Shown here: positions 50,488 through 61,919 of the stretch, piece after piece
How positions within the stretch are numbered: position 1 is the stretch's first letter
Layout of the letters: the number at the start of each line of letters is the position of its first letter
Assembly: GCF_000365145.1 (NCBI RefSeq)
Contig: NW_008481810.1
Span: forward strand, 1,860,001 to 1,924,000
DNA length: 64,000 nt
Reading direction: 5' to 3'
Source: Cyphellophora europaea CBS 101466
Lineage: Eukaryota; Ascomycota; Eurotiomycetes; Chaetothyriales; Cyphellophoraceae
Notes under the pieces: model-generated
What the model was told of the DNA's origin: nothing
Database searches by the model: none
Seen by the model: the letters and a program-made list of their open reading frames with translations, nothing else
Position numbers and translations under genes: made by a program

Positions 50488-52014
50488 TCAGTCGTCTGGC
50501 CCCGTCAGAGGCTGGTATGACATTGGGATGATCCGCGCTGTCAGATCTGGCGGCGGTGTGAAGTCCTTGTCGAAGGGCCACATCGGTCGTCGAATCTTGT
50601 TATGTCCGAGCCTTTCCAGGTCTTGATCCACGCCGCCCGGAGTCAGAGCCATCATCCAGCCGACAGCCATGTTGAACAACTCAGGTTCCAAATACCCGAT
50701 CTTCACAATCACAATGTCCGCCGAGCGTGGCTTGAGGTTCAGGTCGGTGAAGTCATGTTCTTTATGGTACGGTTTCCGCAGCTTGGTAAGGATTGCATAG
50801 ACGCTGCCCACCTGAAGCACGACCTCAATGACTGCATGCTGATCACCGTGCTTAATGGCATGCACCTTACCGGTCATCGTTATTGGCCCAGAATGGATAT
50901 TATCCACCTCAGCTCCAGCCGTCACCGTCACCGTGGCCCCCAGCCCAGCCAGAACGGCAGTTTCGACTGCCTTTGGGCCGGGTACGCTGGCGTAGATGAC
51001 GGTCGGCCCGGTTTGTTCTTTGAATTCAGGACATTCCAACAGTTTGGTCAAGCCCCATGTCATATCTCCGGAGCCTCCTGCCGTTGGGTTGTCACCCGAG
51101 TCGGAGATAAAGTACGGACGCTTAGAGGATGCCAGGGCGGTATCCAGACACTCTCGAAAGGACCCTGTGGGCGCCACGAAGCTGAAGTCTTCGTGCGAAT
51201 TCCAGAATGACTGAGCTAATTTTCCAGCGCCTTTCTTGACCTGCTCTTCTTCCCAGCCGGTAACCATCACAATGGCTCTATTTCGCCACTCATCAGCCCA
51301 AGCGTATCCAACCCAAACCGCCGCATCAAGTACGCCATCCTCGGCTTCGACGTCAGGCACAGCTGCGTATATATGTTTGGCGGGCTCGACTCGCGTGGAG
51401 GTCTGCTCGCCTGGGAGCAGTACCGGTAGAGGAATCCAAGCCTTGATCGGAAGATGAGAAGCACCATCAGAGTGCTTCTTCAAGACATCCACGAGATTAC
51501 GGCACGCTCGCTCTTTAGTATCAAGAGCGTCTTCGTGCGGTGCCATCCGATAGCACGTGATAAGATCCGTCTGATGGGCCAGTTCTCTGGAAACATTACC
51601 ATGAAGGTCCATAGACGCCGACACGACCACAGTCGGACCGATCACTTTCCTCACTCTCCGAAGCAGCTCGGCCTCGATGTCTTGCATTCCGTCCACAGTC
51701 ATGGCCCCGTGGATATCGAACCATAGCCCGTCAAGCTTGCTCTCCGAAGCAATGACGGTGAGCCGCTCGACTAGCTCACCTGCGAGCTCCTCGAAGGCAT
51801 CTCGCTCAATGATTCCGCCTGGCAGCGCATGTCCGATAAGGGCACCCTTCCATTCAGCCTGCTCCGCTAACGACGTTCCTGGATGCAAAAAGGCGTACTT
51901 CGCAATCACTTCATCGCCTCTCCGAGGATGAAACGCAGGTGCTTTAGTCCGAGAAGGGGTGAATGTGGAATTTTCAGAGGCCAGACCGGCTATCGCAATT
52001 ACCGGCTTAGACAT
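50488..52014 (-). CDS. MlrC/M81-family metallopeptidase-like protein
   Basis: 508 aa, single exon, ATG at 52014 (MSKPVIAIAGLASENSTFTP). The family is widespread in bacteria and named after microcystin-linearised-peptide degrading MlrC; members are also found in fungi, where the substrate is unknown. Characteristic motifs: FDIHGAM near residue 100, SMDLHGN near 135, YRMAPHEDALDT near 158 (His-rich metal site), and SDSGDNPTAGGSGDMTWGL near 310. The C-terminal DUF1485 part contains GPITMTGKVHAI, DIVIVKIGYLEPEL and MALTPGGVDQDLERLGH. There is no signal peptide, so it is probably cytosolic. It may be a hydrolase of small peptides or amide compounds; the neighbourhood of transporters suggests a catabolic role, but this is speculative. 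Confidence 0.85.
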   Translation of the reverse strand: MSKPVIAIAGLASENSTFTPSRTKAPAFHPRRGDEVIAKYAFLHPGTSLAEQAEWKGALIGHALPGGIIERDAFEELAGELVERLTVIASESKLDGLWFDIHGAMTVDGMQDIEAELLRRVRKVIGPTVVVSASMDLHGNVSRELAHQTDLITCYRMAPHEDALDTKERACRNLVDVLKKHSDGASHLPIKAWIPLPVLLPGEQTSTRVEPAKHIYAAVPDVEAEDGVLDAAVWVGYAWADEWRNRAIVMVTGWEEEQVKKGAGKLAQSFWNSHEDFSFVAPTGSFRECLDTALASSKRPYFISDSGDNPTAGGSGDMTWGLTKLLECPEFKEQTGPTVIYASVPGPKAVETAVLAGLGATVTVTAGAEVDNIHSGPITMTGKVHAIKHGDQHAVIEVVLQVGSVYAILTKLRKPYHKEHDFTDLNLKPRSADIVIVKIGYLEPELFNMAVGWMMALTPGGVDQDLERLGHNKIRRPMWPFDKDFTPPPDLTARIIPMSYQPLTGPDD

Positions 52015-52624
52015 GTGGTCGGCTCCAGCGTATGCCTAACGGCCGCATGAGTGAGAACGTCTGGAAGACTATCTTCAGGCTCAACTCGCATAGACGCCTC
52101 ACGAGCGGGTATGCCCGCCGGCAACTCCAAAGCATGTAACCCTAGCCAGCAACTGCCGCGTACTTGTCCGTCGCAATCTATCCCTCTTCGATACAAAGAG
52201 TCACAGGGATTAATACCTTGTCAATGCTTGGCTAGCCTGATTCAACTTATCAACTGCAGATCAGCACCGGACCGAGGTCTAGTCCGCCCAACACACAAGG
52301 TGCCCCTCCCTCAGACCGTTTCGATAGAGGTAAATCTAATGCCGGGACAACAATTATACGTCCAGCGCTAACTGCTAGTACCTCTCCAGGTTTGTTGTCA
52401 TGGTAGATTGTTGTACGGCCCTCCGCAGCGTTATCAGCGGGCCGAGAAGGCCACGGCAATGCTAATGCATGACCTCCCTGGGGGGGATCTGTTGTGTTCG
52501 TGCCGCAAACCAGGGCTCAGATAAAGTCCAATACACCGCCGGTGTGCACGAGCAGGTCTACCATATCTTTCCTGTCGTTCCTAGCACTCGGTTTCAGCGT
52601 ACTTGGACCACTGTTTCAATCACA
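52015..52624. other. Divergent intergenic region, MlrC-like and sugar transporter genes
   Basis: 610 bp between head-to-head ATGs; likely shared regulatory region. Nothing specific recognised. Confidence 0.4.
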
Positions 52625-54621
52625 ATGCTACACTACTCGCCCTCCGGGACCTGGCTACCCTCCCGGGTGCCAGGTTCGACACTAGTCTTGTCCTGCCTCC
52701 TGATGGCGTGCAGCATCGTTCAATCGACCACTGGTGGCTATGACGGCTCCATGCTGAATGGCCTCAAGGTAGGTTCCACAGATTCATATCAGTGTCACCG
52801 GGCTATCGTGAAAGGTATCTGATCCAGGCCTCAAAGCCGGACTCGTGGCACGACCGAGAAGGCTGAGTTGTGTTCGGATCTTGCATGAGGTCACTCGTGC
52901 TAATACTTGCAATACTACACCTCATCCGTCCAAGGCAAATCCATTACTGACTTGTACGATAGTGAGTAGACCACAACTCCGCGGTTTGCCAGCTTCAGGA
53001 TATACTGTGTTTTCCACCGCTGTGACTCAAGCTGACACGGTCCTTTATCAGCATCCTACCAGTCTATACCGACTATTTCAATCTCAATCCACATACAATC
53101 GGCCTCAATACCGCATCCGTCTTCATAGGCGGTTTCTTGGGACCTCTTGTTTCAGGCGTGATCGCTGATCGAGTCGGCCGACGTCCAGCCATCTTCTGGG
53201 GCTCCCTCATCACCATCGTCGGCATTATCCTGCAGGGCGCAGCGCAGAACATCGCCATGTTCGTCCTCGGCCGGATCATTCTCGGCTTAGGCTCCGCCAT
53301 CCAGGGGATCGCCGCTGGCGTCTACCTCTCGGAGACCTTCCCCAGCCGCTGGCGCTCCTGGGGTGTCGGCCTCCTCAACGACTTCTACTATGTAGGCGCC
53401 CTCATCGCCGCAGGTGTGACCCTGGGGACGAGCACGTGGAACTCCACCTGGGCGTGGCGCTGCCCCTCCCTCCTGCAGGGCTTCTGGGCCGTGCTGTGCA
53501 TCGCCATCCTGCCCTTCGTGCCGGAGAGCCCGCGCTGGTTGGTGCATGAAGGCCACTATGAGGAGGCGCGCATCGTCGTGGCGCAGACGAACGCCAACGG
53601 TGACCCGTCCGACCCTGTCGTCATGGCCGTCTACAAGGAGATCATCGACACGCTGACTTGGGAGAAGCAGGAGGGGCGCACCATGTCGCCCAAGGAGATC
53701 TTCAAGAGCCGGGTCGCGCGCAAACGGCTGTTGATTGGCGCCTCTGCCGGCCCCTTCTCCTGTATCGCCGGCAACATCATTGCCTCGTACTACCTCGGCG
53801 ACGAGCTGGCCACCGCCGGCGTCACGGACTCCAACGATCAGCTCAAAGCCAATGTAGTGCTCAATGTCTGGTGTCTGCTGTGCTCGCTCGTCGGGACGCA
53901 TCTCATCACCCGCTGGGGCAGAAAACCCACCGCCATCATGACAGAGTGTTTGCTTGTGGCGTGTCTCTTCATCATCGGAGGATTGGCCAAGGTGTACGCC
54001 GACAACCCGGACGGCGCCAGCCAGAGTCTGGTCTACGGCAACGTGGCAGTCATGTTCCTGTTCCAGGGATTTTACTCCATGGCTTGGACGCCATTGCTGT
54101 ACCTCTACCCCGGGGAGGTACTGAACTACAGCATTCGAGCCAACGGCGTGGCTTTCTCCAGTTTTTCGCTGAATGCGTTGGCGTAAGTAGATTTGTCCTT
54201 GCCCTTCCTTATTTACTCCCTTTCAAACAAACTTACACACGGTGTGCAGGGTCCTTCTTGTCTACGTCATGCCCATCGGCCTACACAACATTGGCTGGAA
54301 GATGTACATGATCAATGGCTCATGGGACATCATCGTCGTGGTCCTCATCGTAAGCGGAAATCCAGCCCTCCTCCTTCTCTCCATGTGGCCCACCACCCAA
54401 GAATCTCATTCTTACTGACCACCTTTTCACCCCTCCATCAGGCCGTCTACTGGGTCGAAACCAAAGGCAAGACACTCGAAGAAGTCGACGCCATCTTCGA
54501 GGGCGAGGTACACTCCACGGTGACGGACGTCGAGAAGGTGCGGAAAGGGGAGGCGCAGCTGGACGTCAAGAATGTGGAAAGCCAGCTCACGGCGGTGGTG
54601 GAAACTAGTAAGATAGAGTAG
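52625..54621 (+). CDS. MFS sugar transporter (first intron uncertain)
   Basis: Sugar porter of the MFS, about 524 aa, with 12 membrane segments. Motifs: YDGSMLNGL (TM1), DRVGRRPAIFWG (loop 2-3), PESPRWLVHEG (end of TM6), RWGRKPTAIM, and VETKGKTLEEVDAIFEG after TM12. Clear introns: 54183..54249 and 54350..54441. The first junction is unclear. Exon 1 ends at 52768 (donor GTAGGT). The best acceptor at 53052 shifts the frame by one; an acceptor at 53032 keeps the frame but adds six residues (LTRSFI) before SILPVYTDYF. The expected family sequence would be NGLNILP. The gene may thus carry a 1-nt disruption, or use a longer 263-nt intron. Substrate: probably hexose or related sugar. Confidence 0.7.
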
Positions 54622-54740
54622 AAAACTGGGCTGCCGCGAAAGGTGCTTCCACCGGTGCGATCAGGTCCATCATGTCCCCTCAATAACAATGTCGACCCGC
54701 TATCAAACCATGCGTGAAATGCCGGGGTGGCTACCCATTG

Positions 54741-56406
54741 TCACTCCCACTTAGCCTCATGAATCTCATCTACATGCTCAGCCTCACCAACGCCGACACT
54801 GTCCGAGCGACATTTCCTCCCATCGCCAATCTCAGTAATGTCCGACACACCCACGGCGTCATTCGCCTTAGCCTTGAACTCTTCCACCGCATCCGCACCG
54901 TCAAAAGTCTTGCTAATTTCTTCGAGAGTCGCGCCTCGAGTCTCAATGAAGAAGAAGTACACGGTCACAAACTGAATGATCAACCAGCCTTCGAAGAAGA
55001 AGTAGAACTTCCAGCTGCCGGCGTCGATGCCAAGAGGGATGGTGTATTGAGACAGGAATAGACAGATGTTTGTGGTGAGACCCTGCAGGAACAGTCCGTT
55101 TGCGCGGATTTTGAAGCTGAGGATTTCGAGTGGGTAGGAGATGTTGAGCGAGATCCTGATGAGGAGACAAAGTTAGGAATGCACCACGGCCTTGAATTTG
55201 GGGTGGGGGTCGCGAGCAGATCACGTACCATGCAAAGTTGTAGAAGAAGTTGTGGAAGAAAATCATGGCGATTACGCCTTTGCCAAATCCCGTCTGGTCT
55301 GGATGCATGAGTTGCTCAGCTGTCAAAGCGATCCAGATGGCGAACGTGCAGCACATTCCACCTGATGCGATTAGGAAGAGTGGACGACGACCAACCCGAT
55401 CGACCATCAGGGCCCAGAACCATGCCTCGAGCATGTTGACCATGAGAATGAAGCCATTGAGCTTGTTCTGATACTTCGGGTCGGTGATGCCAATGTTCTC
55501 CAAGATGTTGTGCAGATAGTATGCGGTGAGACTGGTACCGGAGAATTGTGAGAACACGCCACACGCCAGACAGATAAAGGCACGATAACGGTTACCCTTG
55601 GTGTTAAACAATTCGGACCAGCGCCCCTTCTGTTCGCCTTTCCTGATTGTTGCCTGCATCTCGGCATACTCGTACCTGACCAAGGCGTCATTCTCGTCGC
55701 CGTTGGCGTGGTATTTGGCGAGTATTTTCAAGGCCTTCTCATCCTTGCCACGAGACATGAGCCAGCGAGGGCTCTCCGGTAGAAGGAAGACCAGGAGCAC
55801 TTGGACGGCGGAAGGAGCGGATTGAAGTAAACTTGGAAGTTTCCACGCCCAGTTAGACGGTATGTATAGAGTTCCGAAAGTGATCCAACCCCCTAAAAAT
55901 GCACCCAAGTAGTACTGGGTGTTGTATAAAGCTGAGATCTTTCCGCGTTCGCAAGGATGGGCAAGTTCTGTGATGAGCAAAGGTGAGGCGAGATTAGCAA
56001 AACCGGAGCCAAGACCGATGAGAAACCTGGCGGCGGTGAACATGTGGATGTTTATCGCGAAACACTGAACGAGACCAGCTATAACGACGACGCTGCAGCC
56101 GAAGAATATGGTCCATTTGCGGCCGCCGTAGTCGGCCGCGTAGGGGGCGGTGAAAAGGCTGACTATGGCGCCAACACTTTGAATGGCGTTCAGCAAGCCT
56201 TGCGTCGAGCCATGAGGACGGTTGAAATAGGACTCATAATAAGTTATACTCTGCAAGCCGTTCATTAATGAGCCGTCGTAGCCGTTGGTCGCCGAGGAAA
56301 GGAGTGCAATCGCCAAGAGCGCATAGAGCTTTCGTCGACCCGGGTCCTTGTACCATGGCGTAACATTAGCCATAAGCTTTGACATCTCCTCTTGCGTCGT
56401 CGCCAT
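54741..56406 (-). CDS. MFS sugar transporter
   Basis: Sugar porter, 530 aa, two exons: 55229..56406 and 54741..55155, with a 73-nt intron (GTACGT...CATCAG). Joining gives FFYNFAW-ISLNISYPLEIL, in the middle of TM10, as expected. The start MATTQEEMSKLMANV at 56406 is chosen; codons upstream of it are open but not family-like. Motifs: GYDGSLMNGLQSITYYESYF (TM1), DYGGRKWTIFFG, PESPRWLMSRGKDEKAL, DRVGRRPLFLIASGG, and IETRGATLEEISKTFDG. It resembles lactose/hexose-type fungal transporters (LAC12-like or HXT-like). It is tail to tail with the previous transporter (119 bp apart) and clearly divergent from it in sequence, so not a recent duplicate. Confidence 0.9.
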
Positions 56407-57216
56407 CTTGAGAGCGGTTGATAGTGGCAGCGAAGTAAGCTGACGGACCAGACACCACCTCGTGGAGGGTCTACAGGTAATATACAAAGCCGAGTATTGC
56501 GCTTGCGGCTCATTACGCCGTGGTATTCGAGAACGCGTGCCGGTTAAATTCACGTACGGATGTTACGCATCCACACGATTGCACAAGCAGTAAGTGGGCT
56601 TCCACACGCTGGCCGAAAGTATGGATAATACTCCGCACCGATATTGCCTGTCAAGCATGGTCGCCTCGTATGACCATTTGATTGTTAGCTGTAGATATAG
56701 AGAAGAGGCTAATTGCCTCCAGTCTAGATGTGATGAGCGAGGGTACCCCGGATCATCGGGGTCTGCATTCGACCGATCTAGAGCAGGAAAAGCTGGGGAT
56801 CCCTGTGTCAAGGGAGGAGAAGTATTTAGGATAAATGCGAAGCTTTAGCAAGATGTCATAAGCTCACACACAAGCAATTCCGGCACGGCAATGCCGAAGC
56901 TTGTGCTTTTTAGGCTCAGTCCGGTCATAGCTTGATTGTAGTCAACGTACTGTACGCATTCGACTGTCACCATACGTGGGGCTGATGCGGGGCTCGGGAT
57001 TGGGCCGGTAGAAGTCGCACTCAAGGACCTCTTCTCTCTGAGTCGAGCTCTACAACCGTGTATGCGTTCTTGGATATCCGAGTCCTGTTGTAGATGACTT
57101 CAAGTGCCCGGAGTAGGATTGTCTCTCTCGCCGCCACAGTTGCGCCAAGTATTCCTCTGCCTGCATCGCACTGGGCGTGCTATTATCATTCACTGTCTAT
57201 GACTGCCCGCTATGAT
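56407..57216. other. Intergenic, nothing recognised
   Basis: 810 bp between the sugar transporter start and the next transporter's 3' end. Only short overlapping open frames. Confidence 0.4.
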
Positions 57217-59014
57217 CTATACCGTCTTGGTAGCAGCGACCTGGGCCTGCAGCTTCGCCGCCTCTACACTATCCGCCCCATCAGATTTCCGCCTGGCAGC
57301 CACATCCTCTCCTTCCACGACGGCCTCCCCGTGCAACTGCCTCGCAAACCTCTCTCGTTTCGGTCGCAGGTACCTCACATCAACAAAGCGTAGCGTGCAT
57401 GACATGACAATGATAAGCACCCACAGGGCAATACTACTCTGCCAGCCATACTTGTAGTAAGGGGCCTGGCTCGCAGGCCACACGAGGACCTGCGACCACG
57501 CGCTGACGCTGTAGTAACCCGCGACCGCGACACCGACGATAAGCGACCTGGCCTCGGGGTCTTGCGGAATCAGGTCGCTGAGCCAAGAGAAGATCAGGGG
57601 CGCGGTACCCAGACACAGGTAGGAGATGAAGTAGCTGGCGTAAGCGGTGGACAAGGGCACGCTATCCGGGTGGCTGGTCCAGATCGACATGGCGATGGCG
57701 GGAATGAGGCCGATGAGCGACTGCGCCACAATCAGCGTCCAGCGCGTGCGCAGGAAGTCCGAGAGTAGAGCCCAGATCCAGACGAAGACGACGTTGATGG
57801 CGCCGCCGCCAATGGGGATCACGTTGACTTCCTCGACGGTCCAGCGCGGAGAGCCGTCCGGGTTCTGAACTGCTTTGAGGAAGAGGGAGAAGTAGTTGTA
57901 CCCGTAGCTCGCCAGGACGGTGGCTATATAAAGAACAGCAATGAAATATACTGTCCAGCCGCTGAAGCACCGTTTTGCGCTCGCCCAGGTTACCTTTCGA
58001 GGCTCGGCGCGGTTGTGTCTGGCCAAGCGCTCCATGGCCAGCTCGGCGTCGATCTTCCTGAACCACCTCGCACGCGGGTTGGGCTTGTTGGGAAGGTCAG
58101 GCAGCATGAAGAAGCCCATGGCGCCCCAGCAGACGGTGACTATGCCGTTGATGACAAACAGCCAACGCCAACCCGCGATGCCGTGCGAGTTGTGCATCGT
58201 GCGCATAATGGCTGCTTGCATGGCGCCGCTTACCATGTAGCCCATGGCCTGGCAAGAGTGGTAGAAGCCCATTCGCTTGGCGAGTTCCATAGGTGTGTAC
58301 CAGTGCACTAACAACCAGTCAGTCCGGATGAGCCTGAGGCAATGACAGAAGATGACTTACTGAATAGAGTCATCATGCCAGGCCAGGCTGAGCTCTCGCA
58401 CAGCCCAAGAAAGACACGCAGCACGTAGACGTGGTTGGCGCTCCTGACCAGCGCCATCAGGCCTGTGATGACGCCCCACGTGACCTCCAAGCCGGACAGC
58501 CAGTAGCTGGGGCGCACGTAGGTCAGGATGATTTGCGAGGGAATAAGCATGATACAGTAAGCGACATTGAACCAAGTAGTGAAGTAATTGTATTCGTTCC
58601 CGTTGAGGTGAAGGTCTTCTTTCATGCCGGATACGTACTGTTGACATGTTAGCGATGGTGGAGCTGATACCGGACGAGAAGTCTGCATACAGCATTGTTG
58701 ATGTTCTGCTGGTCAAGGTATTTGATCACTTGCGAGAGGCAACCAAACACCAGGAGAAAGCAGTCCAGGCGGCGAACGAGCGACTTTTCATCAGGCGAGC
58801 GGTGCTCTAAGGTCGGCGCCAGGGCGGCCGGGGTGCTCCCCTTGAGTCTGGAGAAGAAGCCCATCGCACCAGCTGCTGAGTTATCTTGGGTTTGAGCAGA
58901 TGTAGAGCTCTGATAAGATTCTGGGCTATTACGCTCAGTGTGCAGCAGCAGAGGTTCATTTATATCCGCCTCCACGTCGGTGCGTGGCCGGTGATGCGCA
59001 CGTGCAAAAGCCAT
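57217..59014 (-). CDS. MFS transporter, allantoate/anion permease (Dal5-like) family
   Basis: Anion:cation symporter family (Dal5/allantoate, nicotinate, biotin-precursor type), 563 aa. Exons: 58691..59014, 58361..58637, 57217..58307; introns of 53 and 53 nt with donors GTATGC and GTAAGT. Joining gives YLDQQNINNA-YVSGMKEDLH, the hallmark of this family after TM1, and MMTLF-MHWYTPMELAKRMGFY. The N-terminal 95 residues are soluble and acidic (DVEADINEPLLLHTER). About 12 membrane segments. The natural substrates of such carriers are small organic acids, amides or vitamins; the exact one is unknown. The start MAFARAHHRPRTDVE lies at 59014. Confidence 0.88.
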
Positions 59015-59524
59015 CTCTGGACGCCAAGGGGTAGCATCAACCCCTGTGCAGAGGCGGGCAGTATCGAGGCGAGAATTGAGTAACGATACGAAGCAGCGAA
59101 GCACACGAAGCCGGATCAAGCCTGTCGTGGCAATCCTTAGATATGTTGGTACGACACTGAACGAACATCTCCGTGCCTACACACGAGGCTGATACCCCTG
59201 ATTGGTGCGCGACGAAGATCTCTCCCCTCACCGTAGAGCCGATGGAGTATGCCGACGTTGATCAATGCCACGACCCGCGTGGGGATGGGGGTTTGCTGCC
59301 TATCAGTGGGGCTATCGTCGTTCTTTCGTCTTTCGCGTCTGTCGAGGGTGAAGGTCGGAGCGATTCCGGGTTGACAGGAAGCTGAAGTCGATGTCTCGTA
59401 GGGCGTGACTTATTCGAAAACCCTCGATATCGCTACTGCCCAGATATCAAGCCTTCACTCCGCTTCGCAGGACCGCGCAGTCCTTATCTCGAAGCTCCAT
59501 CCACTTTTCGCTGTATGACCCAGA
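59015..59524. other. Divergent intergenic region
   Basis: 510 bp between the Dal5-like transporter and the FAD oxidoreductase, head to head, a layout compatible with co-regulation. No motif recognised. Confidence 0.4.
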
Positions 59525-60955
59525 ATGGCGCCTCATAGCACGAGTCCGCCGCCACAAACGACCTCGGCATCAGCTCCTCCTCACATCGAACCCTCTTTCC
59601 CTTTATCGAACTCATCGCTCTCATATTGGCACCGCACCACCCGCGCCTTTAAATACCTGAACGCCAACAGTACTGTTTCCGTTCCCTCCAGCTCCCCCAT
59701 AGTCATCATCGGCTCCGGCCTGTCTGGCGCACTAACCGCCTTCTCTCTCATCACCACTCATTCCGTCACCGCCTCCGACATACTCATCCTAGAGGCCCGT
59801 GAAGCAGTGTCTGGGGCTTCTGGCCGGAACGCCGGGCACGTCCGTCCGGATGCTTTCCGCGGCTTCACCGGATATGCTTCACTGCATGGATCCGAACAGG
59901 CGCTGAAGATCATCGCGAACGAGAAGCTAGTATTCGAGCGGGTCGATGCGTTCGTAAAGGAACACGGTGTCCAATGCGACTTCCATCCGACCACGACGTT
60001 CGACGTGTGCCTGACCGAGGAGTTTGCAAAGTATGAGAAAGAGGCGTATGATGCTTTCGTGCAAGCTGGTGGGGATGTAGGGCATGTGAAGTTTTGGCAA
60101 GGCGAAGAGGCGCGACGGAGGACGAGAGTAGAAGGGACCGTGGCAGCGTACGAGTGGCCGGCAGGAAGCAGCCATCCGGCGAAGCTGTGTCAGTGGCTGT
60201 TGAAGACAGTCGTCGAGCAAGGCGCGAAGCTGTGGACGCATTGCCCGGCGCTCGAGTTAAAGGACACAGCAGGTAGGAAGTGGGCTGTCAGCACACCAAG
60301 AGGTGTTGTCACAGCTGACAAAGTCGTGCACTGTACGAATGGCTATTCGGCCGCACTGCTTCCACAGTTGAAGAGCTTTGTGACGCCCAACAAGGCCCAG
60401 GCTCACGCACTGGTTCCGCAACATGGCTATACAGGTGACCAAGTGTTGGAGAGCACCATGAGCTTGCGCTATAGCATGCATCACTTTTACTCATTGATAC
60501 AGCGCCAAGGAGATGGGACGCTTGTCCTCGGAGTGTCGAGAGCAAACCCCGAGCTGAGCCAGAGCACCAAAGCACAGGTCGTCAGCTTTGATGACGGCAG
60601 TTTCAACTCAGAGGTCGCTGATGATGCCCTGCGGCGCTTCAAGATCATATTTCCGCAAACAGAATCTGAGAAGCAGCGGCATGGGGAAGGACTGGATCAT
60701 GCCTGGACTGGCGTGATTGGTATGACACCCGATTCGGTGCCCTTGGTAGGACCCATCGATGAGTTGCCAGGGCAGTATATCTGTGCCGGTTTCAATGGTC
60801 ATGGCATGGCAAGGATCTGGACGTGTGCGCCAGGACTTGCAAGGCTGATGCAAGGTGGTCAATGGGAGGAGACAGGCTTACCAGAATGCTTCCAATATAC
60901 GGCCGAGAGGCTTTCGAGAACGGCGCAGAAGCGCCAGAAGCCTAGTGTCTGGTAA
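59525..60955 (+). CDS. DAO-type FAD-dependent oxidoreductase
   Basis: FAD-dependent oxidoreductase of the glycine/D-amino-acid oxidase (DAO) superfamily, 476 aa, single exon. The nucleotide-binding motif VIIGSGLSGALTAFSL (GxGxxG, near residue 60) follows a 55-residue Pro/Ser leader. ILILEAREAVSGASGRNAGH contains the ribose-binding Glu and the GASGRNAGH loop typical of gamma-glutamylputrescine-oxidase-like members. A C-terminal FAD segment is CAGFNGHGMARIWTCAPGL. The enzyme oxidises an amine or amino acid, producing an imine and H2O2. It may pair with the divergent Dal5-like transporter; this is inference. No peroxisomal signal is seen (ends SVW). Confidence 0.88.
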   Translation: MAPHSTSPPPQTTSASAPPHIEPSFPLSNSSLSYWHRTTRAFKYLNANSTVSVPSSSPIVIIGSGLSGALTAFSLITTHSVTASDILILEAREAVSGASGRNAGHVRPDAFRGFTGYASLHGSEQALKIIANEKLVFERVDAFVKEHGVQCDFHPTTTFDVCLTEEFAKYEKEAYDAFVQAGGDVGHVKFWQGEEARRRTRVEGTVAAYEWPAGSSHPAKLCQWLLKTVVEQGAKLWTHCPALELKDTAGRKWAVSTPRGVVTADKVVHCTNGYSAALLPQLKSFVTPNKAQAHALVPQHGYTGDQVLESTMSLRYSMHHFYSLIQRQGDGTLVLGVSRANPELSQSTKAQVVSFDDGSFNSEVADDALRRFKIIFPQTESEKQRHGEGLDHAWTGVIGMTPDSVPLVGPIDELPGQYICAGFNGHGMARIWTCAPGLARLMQGGQWEETGLPECFQYTAERLSRTAQKRQKPSVW

Positions 60956-61919
60956 TCAGGAAGGATCTACGCAGACTGATGCCAGTACGATGCGACTAAC
61001 ATCGACATGCCAAGGAAACATGCATGCCTCAAGATGCTTGGTCAAGACAGCTTTCTGCTCCCCGCGATCCCGCCGCAAGCACTTCTTCAACAAGCAAGGT
61101 CTCGAGAGCACTACTAGTTTTCCACTCTGAACTCTTGAGACTTCGGGTTCGTGCCGGCTAATCATGACGAATGCTGGCTGCTGGAGCCGGATCTCACCCC
61201 AGCTCTTGGAATGCTAGACCACATTCTCTAGAGTATCTACTAGTTCTCGCTGAAGGGCCCTTGCAGCACGGAGCTCGGTCAGCTACGATGGAAAATGAAG
61301 AGTATGTTCACCGTCAAGGGACAATTGGGATGCCTTGCAAGAATGCTTCACTCCCACCATTTCGGTCCAGAACCCTGTTGGCGATAGGACTGCTGTTCCC
61401 TCAAGCCCTCGAGTGATCATTGATACTGGTTCTTCGAGAATCCCGGCTACTTGAGATTTCCACTTGTTGGAAACCGTTCCGATCGCTCGTTCTCTCCAAT
61501 CTGTGATGAGGGGCAATTGCGGGGGATTTACAGAGGGGCGTATTGTCCAAACAGCCCGGCTACGACTTGAACGAGTGCCAATGCCGCGGGTTGTTCGCGG
61601 CCCATGTAATACTTGGATTCGCCAAATGGTCGCGCCAGTCAGAGATGCGCATTCTTGCCGTTGGGGGTCTTATAGTCTCGCCTATGCTGAAGCTTGTGCA
61701 TACTCAGGTGAAAACATGCGCAGGTTACTTTCGGGCCGGCACCCGCCATATTCAACAGTTTCTAGATTATGGATGGCCATGTCGCCGTGGCGGGAGCTCG
61801 GTTCGAAACTATAAAAGCACCCCTGAGTAGCTGGCCGCCACAATGCCTCTTTCACAGCGTCTCTGTCTCCTTCCCTGCTCGAGTCAAGCTGGGAACAGTA
61901 CCCACCTCTGGGAAGTAAG
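60956..61919. other. Intergenic, nothing recognised
   Basis: 964 bp with short open frames only. Confidence 0.4.

Noticed and set aside
52625..56406. Tail-to-tail sugar transporters as a recent inverted duplication
   Set aside because: The two proteins differ widely in sequence and intron positions, so they are separate family members.
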